The notes under the pieces were generated by a model, which was given only the letters and a program-made list of their open reading frames with translations, was not told where the DNA came from and did no database searches. From Bacteroidota bacterium (GTDB lineage: Bacteria > Bacteroidota > Bacteroidia > Bacteroidales > Prolixibacteraceae), in assembly GCA_023251455.1 (NCBI GenBank), contig JAHEYT010000023.1, forward strand, positions 1 to 64,000: 64,000 nucleotides of DNA. Direction: 5' to 3'. The position numbers and the translations under genes were made by a program. Shown here piece after piece: positions 58,061 to 64,000 of the stretch; the stretch's first letter is position 1, and each line of letters starts with the position of its first letter.

Positions 58061-58624
58061 ATGCAGGAAGAGGTTCAAATGATTTTGGATATTTGCAGGG
58101 AAAGAATGGAACACGCGATTACCCATCTTGACAAAGAGTTGGTTCATATTCGCGCCGGAAAAGCTTCTCCGCGAATGCTGGACTCAGTTATGGTTGAATA
58201 TTATGGAAGTATGGTGCCGGTTGCACAAGTATCAAATATCAATACACCAGATGCCAGAACAATTGCTATTCAACCTTGGGAAAAAACAATGATTCGTCCC
58301 ATTGAGAAAGCAATCATTAATTCAAATCTGGGATTTAATCCTGATAATAATGGTGAGTTTATTCGCATAAACGTACCTGCGCCAACCGAACAACGCCGTA
58401 AAGACATGGTGAAAACCGTGAACCATGAAGGCGAGGTTGCAAAAGTTAGTTTGCGAAGTGCCCGGAAGGATGCCAACGACAATTTGAAAAAACTGTTAAA
58501 GGATGGCCTTTCCGAAGATCTTGAAAAAGATGCTGAAGATAAAGTTCAAGGTATGGTTAATGACTTCAGCAAAAAAATAGACAAAATGCTCGATGAAAAG
58601 AATGTCGAGATTTTAACGATATAA
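58061..58624 (+). CDS. frr: Ribosome recycling factor
   Basis: A 187-residue cytoplasmic protein that splits post-termination ribosomes together with EF-G. The signature residues are in ELVHIRAGKASPRMLDSVMVEYYGSMVPVAQVSNI, TIAIQPWEKTMIRPIEKAI and GEFIRINVPAPTEQRRKDMVK, and the C-terminal helix bundle is intact. Length is standard. A strong terminator follows 51 bases after the stop. Confidence 0.96.
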   Translation: MQEEVQMILDICRERMEHAITHLDKELVHIRAGKASPRMLDSVMVEYYGSMVPVAQVSNINTPDARTIAIQPWEKTMIRPIEKAIINSNLGFNPDNNGEFIRINVPAPTEQRRKDMVKTVNHEGEVAKVSLRSARKDANDNLKKLLKDGLSEDLEKDAEDKVQGMVNDFSKKIDKMLDEKNVEILTI

Positions 58625-58675
58625 TTGTTTCTAGTTTTCTGTTTTCTGAACATTGTTTAATTGTTTTCATGGCTT

Positions 58676-58710
58676 TGAGGCGGCTTGTTGAAGCCGTCTC
58701 AATTTTTTTT
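58676..58710 (+). terminator. Intrinsic terminator of frr
   Basis: Tgaggcggctt pairs with aagccgtctca (one G-U) across the loop gttg, followed by eight T residues. Confidence 0.9.
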
Positions 58711-58735
58711 ATCAGGTTCTGATATTCAGATAGGA

Positions 58736-59548
58736 TTAGCTTCTTCTCAATTCATTTACTTTTCCCATAAACAGTTTTATCTGCTCTTCCGAAATGGAAT
58801 TTTCCCATTTCCCTTCGAATTTGAATTCGGAGCCAACAATAAAAGCATCAGCAAAATCCCAGTAGTTTTCAATGTTTGAGATAGTTATTCCGGAGCCAAT
58901 AATTATTGGCAGGCTGGTGTTCTGATAAGCTGTTTTTACATCGTCAATCAGAGCTGCTTTTCCGGTTGAACTTCCAGTAATGATAATTCCATCACTCCTG
59001 AAATAGCTTGCAGTTTCAACGTGTTCTTTGATGCTGATGTCGGCAGTAATGGCATGAGACGAATGTTTCTTTTGTACATCGGTAAAAATCTGGATGTGTT
59101 CCGCCCCGATCATTTTTCGGTACCGAAGCAACTCGCCTGCGCAACTTTCCATGTAACCTTCGTCGGCCACATGTGCAAAAACGAAACCTTCAGCTCTAAT
59201 AAAATCTAATCCGGAAGCCAGTGCAACAGCCAGCGCTTCTTTGTTCGCTCCTGCCAGAATTTGGATGCCTATCGGGAGTTGAATTATTTTGCGCAATTCA
59301 ATTGCAACAGAAGTCATGCAAGCCACAATCTCGGACCCTACATTCTTCTTCAGGTAAGGTACATCATGCATGTTTTCAATCAAAATGGCATTAACGCCGG
59401 CATTTTGCAATTTTGTTGCCTCTTCAATAGCTGTGCCTATTATAGATTGTATCGGTTTTGAGTGAGCGGGAGTTCCCGGCAAAGCATCAACATGAACCAT
59501 TCCGATAATCCATTTTCTACCTTTGAGTTGAATATTTCTTGTTTCCAT
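58736..59548 (-). CDS. BtpA/SgcQ-family protein
   Basis: A 270-residue TIM-barrel protein of the BtpA/SgcQ family. It shows WIIGMVHVDALPGTP at the N-terminus, NAILIENMHDVPYLK, LPIGIQILAGANKEALAVALASGLDFIRAEGFVFAHVADEGYM and a phosphate-type loop near GIIITGSSTGKAA. BtpA is linked to photosystem I in cyanobacteria and SgcQ to a sugar operon; in Bacteroidota the reaction is unknown. The fold and loops suggest binding of a phosphorylated sugar or nucleotide. The gene stands alone between frr and a divergent DUF1080 gene. Confidence 0.88.
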   Translation of the reverse strand: METRNIQLKGRKWIIGMVHVDALPGTPAHSKPIQSIIGTAIEEATKLQNAGVNAILIENMHDVPYLKKNVGSEIVACMTSVAIELRKIIQLPIGIQILAGANKEALAVALASGLDFIRAEGFVFAHVADEGYMESCAGELLRYRKMIGAEHIQIFTDVQKKHSSHAITADISIKEHVETASYFRSDGIIITGSSTGKAALIDDVKTAYQNTSLPIIIGSGITISNIENYWDFADAFIVGSEFKFEGKWENSISEEQIKLFMGKVNELRRS

Positions 59549-59728
59549 GCATTAAAATTACTGGTTTTCTGTCAGAGAGTCCAAAATCTTAGGTTAATTT
59601 TAACTTCGAACCCGTGTACCTTGCTCGTTTCGTTTTTAGTTAATAATTTCAGAAGGTGATTGTTGAATGAGAAATATTAGATTTAATTTCCTAATATTTA
59701 ATTTCAGAATAAACATAAATAGCTGTAT

Positions 59729-60436
59729 ATGAAAAAGATATTTGCTGTAATGTTTGGGATAGCCGCTTTTTTATCAGTCGTTGCTCAAAATGACAAGATC
59801 AACACTTTATCAGAAAAGGAGAAAAAAGAAGAGTGGCGATTGCTGTTTAACGGAAGAAATCTGGATGGGTGGAGAACTTTCCAGGGAAAAGAGATTTCAG
59901 GATGGAAGGTGATTGACGGCGTTTTAAATAATTCTGGTGTTGGAAGCGATCATGGTGGCGATATTATTACCAGGGAAAAGTTTCAGAACTTTGAATTGTC
60001 GCTCGAATGGAAGATTACGCCTCAAAGTAACAGCGGAATCTTTTATCACGTAAACGAAAAAATTGGAACGGCAATCTATGAATCGGGTCCTGAATATCAG
60101 CTGATCGATGATAAAGGCTGGCCCGATAAATTACGCGACGATCAATATTCAGGAGCAAATTACGGCATGCACGCCCCAAAGAATGCGATTGTTAAGGATG
60201 TGAATGATTGGAATCAGGCTCGTATTATTGTTGATGGCGCCCATGTGCAGCATTACCTGAATGGGGTAAAAGTTGTTGACTATCAGTTGTGGGACAATGA
60301 CTGGAAGTTGCTCAAAGAGAATGGAAAATGGAAGGATTATCCATATTATGGAATGGCACGAAAAGGGCAAATCGGATTACAGGATCACGGCGGTTTGGCT
60401 CAATTTAGAAACATGAAAATCAAAATAATAAAATAG
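59729..60436 (+). CDS. Secreted DUF1080 protein (3-keto-glycoside hydrolase-like)
   Basis: A 235-residue secreted protein with a signal peptide (1-19, ending VVAQ). The DUF1080 fold begins with EEWRLLFNGRNLDGWRTF (about 34-51) and continues with FELSLEWKITPQSNSGIFYHV and GPEYQLIDDKG. It ends in GQIGLQDHGGLAQFRNMKIK. DUF1080 is a concanavalin-like beta-sandwich, and some members hydrolyse 3-keto-disaccharides. It is followed after 3 bases by a PHP phosphoesterase gene, so the two are probably one transcript. Confidence 0.9.
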   Translation: MKKIFAVMFGIAAFLSVVAQNDKINTLSEKEKKEEWRLLFNGRNLDGWRTFQGKEISGWKVIDGVLNNSGVGSDHGGDIITREKFQNFELSLEWKITPQSNSGIFYHVNEKIGTAIYESGPEYQLIDDKGWPDKLRDDQYSGANYGMHAPKNAIVKDVNDWNQARIIVDGAHVQHYLNGVKVVDYQLWDNDWKLLKENGKWKDYPYYGMARKGQIGLQDHGGLAQFRNMKIKIIK

Positions 60437-60439
60437 CAC

Positions 60440-61222
60440 ATGATTGGAATGGTAGATTACCACATGCATTCGGTCCTTTCTGACGGGCAGAATTCATACG
60501 AGGAGATGATTCGAACGGCGATTTCTAAGGGTTTGGATGAGATTGGTTTTAGCGATCATATTTGTCTTAAACCGGTTGATTGGGCCATTCGAATGGAAGA
60601 TATTCCGGTAATGACCAGGCAGATACTTGACCTTAAAGAGGAATACAAAGACCAGATTCAAATCAGGTATGGCATTGAAGTGGATTATTTCCCCGGCCAC
60701 GAGGTTGAACTGAAGGAATTGATTGAAAGCATTCCGGTCGATTATGTAATCGGATCAGTTCATTTTATTGGAAACTGGAATTTTGATGTCGATCAGTCGT
60801 TATACGGAAAATGGTCAAACGATAAGCTTTATGAGAAATATTTTGCTCTGGTTCAGAAGGCTGCTCAATCCGGATTATTTGATACGATTGGACATATTGA
60901 TATTATCAAGAAATTTAGGGTTTATCCGGAAACCAATCAGGACAAACTTTTTGAAGATACGATCAGGATAATTAAAGAACACAATCTGGTTGTTGAATTA
61001 AATACGGGAGGGATGGATCGTCCGTGTGCAGAATTTACACCGGGGCCACGACTACTTGAAATGTGTTATCAACACCACATTCCGGTTACCCTGGCATCTG
61101 ATGCTCACCGGGCCGAACAAATTGCCCGGCATTACGAGAGTGCCACCGCACTGCTTTCGCATATAGGTTACACCGAAATTATTGGCTTCAACAAACGTAT
61201 CCGACGAATTATCCGGCTGTAG
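60440..61222 (+). CDS. PHP-family phosphoesterase, histidinol-phosphatase-like
   Basis: A 260-residue cytoplasmic metal-dependent phosphoesterase. The PHP metal ligands are seen in DYHMHSVLSDG, IGFSDHI, YGIEVDYFPG, VIGSVHFIG, IGHIDIIKKF and LASDAHRAEQIA. It resembles class II histidinol phosphatases (HisK-type), but no other histidine-biosynthesis gene is present, so the substrate is open. A methionine at residue 4 is an alternative start. It starts 3 bases after the DUF1080 stop. Confidence 0.87.
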   Translation: MIGMVDYHMHSVLSDGQNSYEEMIRTAISKGLDEIGFSDHICLKPVDWAIRMEDIPVMTRQILDLKEEYKDQIQIRYGIEVDYFPGHEVELKELIESIPVDYVIGSVHFIGNWNFDVDQSLYGKWSNDKLYEKYFALVQKAAQSGLFDTIGHIDIIKKFRVYPETNQDKLFEDTIRIIKEHNLVVELNTGGMDRPCAEFTPGPRLLEMCYQHHIPVTLASDAHRAEQIARHYESATALLSHIGYTEIIGFNKRIRRIIRL

Positions 61223-61231
61223 AATTTGCTC

Positions 61232-62185
61232 TTAGTTACTCTCCAAAATTCTGAAAATTTCATCAAGGCGCGGAGTCAGAATGATCTCGGTTCTCCGGTT
61301 CTTTTGTCGTGCCTCCTGAGTATTGGCCTCGTCAATCGGGAAAAACTCACCGCGTCCGGCCGAAGTAATCCGTTTCGGTTCAACAGCTTTATTTTTCAGC
61401 AGAATACGGGTAACCGCAGTGGCGCGCATTACGCTCAAATCCCAATTGTCTTTAACCATGCCAGTTCCACGCATTGGGACATTATCGGTATGCCCTTCAA
61501 CCAACACATTGATGTCCGGATTTTGCCCCAGCACTTCAGCAAGATTCGAAAGCGCCTGCTGTCCTTTGGGGTCAACATCCCACTGACCTGTTTTAAATAA
61601 AAGTTGCTCATCAAGCGAAACGTAAACTTTCCCGTTTTTCTCCTGAATAGTCAATCCTTTGTTATTGAATCCGAGTAAAGCATCCATTACTTTTTGCCTG
61701 AGTTGTTTTACAGCGTCATCTTTTTGTTTGAGCGCTTCTTCAAGTTCTTTCAAGCGTAGGCTGCGCTGTTCAAGCTCAGTTTGTGCCGATTTCAGAATAT
61801 CTTCACGCTTTTGCAAATCAGTTTGTGCTTCCTGAAGTTTTCCCATCAGGCGGGAAATTTCTTCCGAACTTCCGGCTTTCAGGCTGTTGAGTTGGTTTTC
61901 GAGGTCGACATTGAATTGTTTAAGCCGTTGATTGGATGAATTTGAGCTTTCTAGATTTTGGGAAGTTTCTTTCAGTTTTGCAGAAAGCTCTTCGATATCT
62001 TTGATTTGTTTGTCGAGCTTGCTCTGAAGCTCAATATTTTTTACATTCAATGCCTGATTTTGCTCTTTCAGTGTTTGTACTGTTTTTTCACTTTCCTGAA
62101 AATTTCCGTTCAACTGGTTGTATTTCTTGGTTGATACACAGGACATAAGAAAGAAAAAGGCGAACACATATAATAATTTATGCAT
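61232..62185 (-). CDS. OmpA-family lipoprotein with coiled coil
   Basis: A 317-residue envelope protein. The signal peptide ends in FLMSC, with C16 as the probable lipidated residue. A long coiled coil (about 25-175) is rich in Gln, Glu, Lys and Leu (for example EDILKSAQTELEQRSLRLKELEEALKQKDDAV). The OmpA C-terminal domain (about 195-317) contains NVLVEGHTDNVPMRGTGM and LSVMRATAVTRIL and should bind peptidoglycan. It probably tethers the outer membrane to the wall. The start at 62185 gives the signal peptide; the longer frame would hide it. Confidence 0.9.
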   Translation of the reverse strand: MHKLLYVFAFFFLMSCVSTKKYNQLNGNFQESEKTVQTLKEQNQALNVKNIELQSKLDKQIKDIEELSAKLKETSQNLESSNSSNQRLKQFNVDLENQLNSLKAGSSEEISRLMGKLQEAQTDLQKREDILKSAQTELEQRSLRLKELEEALKQKDDAVKQLRQKVMDALLGFNNKGLTIQEKNGKVYVSLDEQLLFKTGQWDVDPKGQQALSNLAEVLGQNPDINVLVEGHTDNVPMRGTGMVKDNWDLSVMRATAVTRILLKNKAVEPKRITSAGRGEFFPIDEANTQEARQKNRRTEIILTPRLDEIFRILESN

Positions 62186-62378
62186 GGCTTGTGTTTTTAG
62201 TCTTGTAAATATAGAACTTTGCAAAGTCTTTGACAAGCAATTGGCGTTCGGTACATTTTAGCCAATTCAGGGATTACCAGATTTTTTAATCTCTGATTAA
62301 AGTCAAAACAGGTTGGGAGTGACAATTGTTTTTGAACTTTTGGCTATAAGCGAAGCAAACATTACTGGTCATTAGTCG

Positions 62379-62386
62379 TATATTTG
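62379..62386 (+). promoter_or_regulatory. Putative -7 element of dxs
   Basis: TATATTTG lies 19 bases before the dxs start codon. No clear -33 element is seen. Confidence 0.45.
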
Positions 62387-62405
62387 GATTCAAAATAGAA
62401 AATTG

Positions 62406-64000
62406 ATGGTTGAAAATACAGGAAGTCTATTGGATCAGATCACAGATCCATCGGAATTGAGAAAGCTGAACGTTGAAGAATTACCCCAGGTTTGTCAGGA
62501 ATTAAGGGACTTTATTATTGAGGTGGTTTCAACCAATCCTGGACATTTTGGAGCTAGCCTTGGTGTTGTTGAACTAACCGTAGCACTTCATTATGTGTTT
62601 AAAACGCCTTACGATTTACTGGTTTGGGACGTTGGGCATCAGGCTTATGGACATAAAATACTTACCGGCAGAAAGGATGTTTTTCATACGAACCGCAAAT
62701 ACAAAGGCATCAGCGGATTCCCGAAACCTACCGAAAGTATTTACGATACTTTTGGCGTTGGCCATTCAAGTACCTCCATTTCTGCCGCTCTGGGTATGGC
62801 GGTTGCAGCTCAACTGAAAGGCGAAAAAGACCGGAAAATTGTTGCTGTAATCGGCGATGGGGCAATTACCGGTGGGATGGCTTTCGAGGGCCTGAACAAC
62901 GCTGCTGTCAACAAATCAGATTTGCTTGTTATCCTGAACGATAACAATATGGCCATCGACCCCAATGTTGGCGGGCTGAGTAATTATCTCCTGAATATTT
63001 CAAAATCGCAAACATACAACAGACTCAAAAAGGATATTTGGGAAGGTCTCGGGAAACTCAACGGCTTTGGTCCAAAAGCCCGGCGAGTGGTTCAGAAAAC
63101 GGAAAATGCAATAAAAAGCATGTTGCTGAAACAGTCGAATCTGTTTGAAGGATTAGGGTTTCGCTATTTTGGCCCGGTTGATGGGCACAACGTGGAATAT
63201 TTAGCTGAAGTTCTTGAAAGCCTGAGTAATATTCCCGGCCCAAAACTTTTGCATGTTATTACTAAAAAGGGGAAGGGATTCAAGCAGGCTGAACTAAATC
63301 AGACCGAATATCATGCTCCCGGAAAATTTGATAAAGTTACCGGTGAATTACTTGATTGTGAATGTAAGGTAAATAAGCCACCGAAGTTCCAGAACGTGTT
63401 TGGCCATACCATCATTGAACTGGCGGAAAAGAATGATCGCATTGTCGGTATCACGCCTGCCATGCCCACCGGTTGTTCGCTCAATATGATGATGGAAAAG
63501 ATGCCTCACCGCACTTTCGATGTGGGGATTGCCGAACAACATGCTGTAACGTTTGCTGCTGGGTTGGCCATACAGGGGATGCTTCCGTTCTGCAATATCT
63601 ATTCCACGTTTATGCAACGGGCTTACGATCAGGTCATTCACGATGTTGCCATACAAAATCTGCAAGTCGTATTTTGTCTCGACCGTGGAGGACTTGTTGG
63701 GGCCGATGGCGCTACCCATCATGGGGTATTCGATTTGGCTTATATGCGATCTATTCCCAACATGATTGTTTCGGCTCCAATGGATGAACTAGAATTGCGG
63801 AATTTGATGTTTACAGCCCAGAATGAAAATCATGGCCCATTCTCCATCCGATATCCGCGCGGTTGCGGTTGCGTTGTTGATTGGAACAGACCCATGGAAG
63901 CCATTCCGGTTGGTCAAAGCAGGCAGCTATCAGAAGGTACTGATCTGGCAATACTGACGATTGGAACTGTCGGAATTCAAGCCAGCAGGGTTGTAAAAAT
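62406..64000 (+). CDS. dxs: 1-deoxy-D-xylulose-5-phosphate synthase, 5' part (runs off the window)
   Basis: The first 531 codons of a thiamine-diphosphate enzyme that makes DXP from pyruvate and glyceraldehyde-3-phosphate, the entry step of the MEP isoprenoid pathway. Starting [19 protein letters not shown], it shows [32 protein letters not shown], the ThDP motif [37 protein letters not shown] and [36 protein letters not shown] and SIRYPRG come near the right edge. The frame is open to position 64000, and about 100 residues are missing. Confidence 0.95.
   Translation, partial: MVENTGSLLDQITDPSELRKLNVEELPQVCQELRDFIIEVVSTNPGHFGASLGVVELTVALHYVFKTPYDLLVWDVGHQAYGHKILTGRKDVFHTNRKYKGISGFPKPTESIYDTFGVGHSSTSISAALGMAVAAQLKGEKDRKIVAVIGDGAITGGMAFEGLNNAAVNKSDLLVILNDNNMAIDPNVGGLSNYLLNISKSQTYNRLKKDIWEGLGKLNGFGPKARRVVQKTENAIKSMLLKQSNLFEGLGFRYFGPVDGHNVEYLAEVLESLSNIPGPKLLHVITKKGKGFKQAELNQTEYHAPGKFDKVTGELLDCECKVNKPPKFQNVFGHTIIELAEKNDRIVGITPAMPTGCSLNMMMEKMPHRTFDVGIAEQHAVTFAAGLAIQGMLPFCNIYSTFMQRAYDQVIHDVAIQNLQVVFCLDRGGLVGADGATHHGVFDLAYMRSIPNMIVSAPMDELELRNLMFTAQNENHGPFSIRYPRGCGCVVDWNRPMEAIPVGQSRQLSEGTDLAILTIGTVGIQASRVVK

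Overview
The window looks like a chromosomal segment of a Bacteroidota bacterium, probably a Bacteroidales/Marinilabiliales-type marine or sediment organism; genus cannot be fixed from sequence alone. The basis is two SusC/SusD pairs with cognate ECF sigma/FecR regulators, formylglycine sulfatases, DUF3098/DUF4834-type lineage proteins, Bacteroidota promoter cores of the TAnnTTTG type, and the ftsX-DUF3098-truB-queA order. No tRNA, rRNA, CRISPR array, integrase or intact transposase was seen.

Positions 1-19256 hold two tandem polysaccharide-utilisation-like loci, both on the minus strand and in the same order: ECF sigma factor, FecR anti-sigma, SusC with STN domain, SusD, sulfatase(s). The left locus carries two SGSH-like sulfatases plus the first 21 codons of a further secreted protein cut by the window edge. 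The right locus carries one arylsulfatase followed by a decayed aldose 1-epimerase. No glycoside hydrolase or polysaccharide lyase is visible, so the loci appear dedicated to sulfated glycans with the depolymerases elsewhere. Hairpins sit at the same two junctions in both loci (fecR|susC and susD|sulfatase).

Positions 20065-30727 are mostly housekeeping: a small membrane protein, metF, a DUF2723 glycosyltransferase-like membrane protein coupled to a polysaccharide deacetylase, purD, a polytopic membrane protein, corA, a DUF4834-like protein and glyS.

Positions 30798-38356 are the most striking part: five tightly packed minus-strand genes encoding a cytochrome b-like membrane protein, a membrane-anchored Fe-S/flavin oxidoreductase whose FAD domain looks circularly permuted, two secreted multiheme cytochromes with 20 and 28 CXXCH motifs, and a predicted outer-membrane beta-barrel protein. 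Together they could form an electron path from the inner membrane to the outer membrane. This is inference from gene content. A small secreted protein of unknown function with its own promoter and terminator follows.

Positions 39570-50076 form a surface-glycan region: two glycosyltransferase-like proteins, a KdsC-like phosphatase, a NeuB/SpsE-type synthase, an SpsF-type cytidylyltransferase, a nitrilase-family amidase, a Wzx-like flippase and a YfhO-like membrane protein. The phosphatase-synthase-cytidylyltransferase trio fits a phosphorylated nonulosonic acid (KDN-like) route.

Positions 50081-64000 are core functions: ftsX, DUF3098, truB, queA, pheS, a cyclophilin lipoprotein, a GNAT acetyltransferase, an acyl-carrier-protein-like protein lacking the phosphopantetheine serine, a candidate small RNA, pyrH, frr, a BtpA-family protein, a DUF1080 protein, a PHP phosphoesterase, an OmpA-family lipoprotein and the 5' part of dxs, which runs off the right edge.
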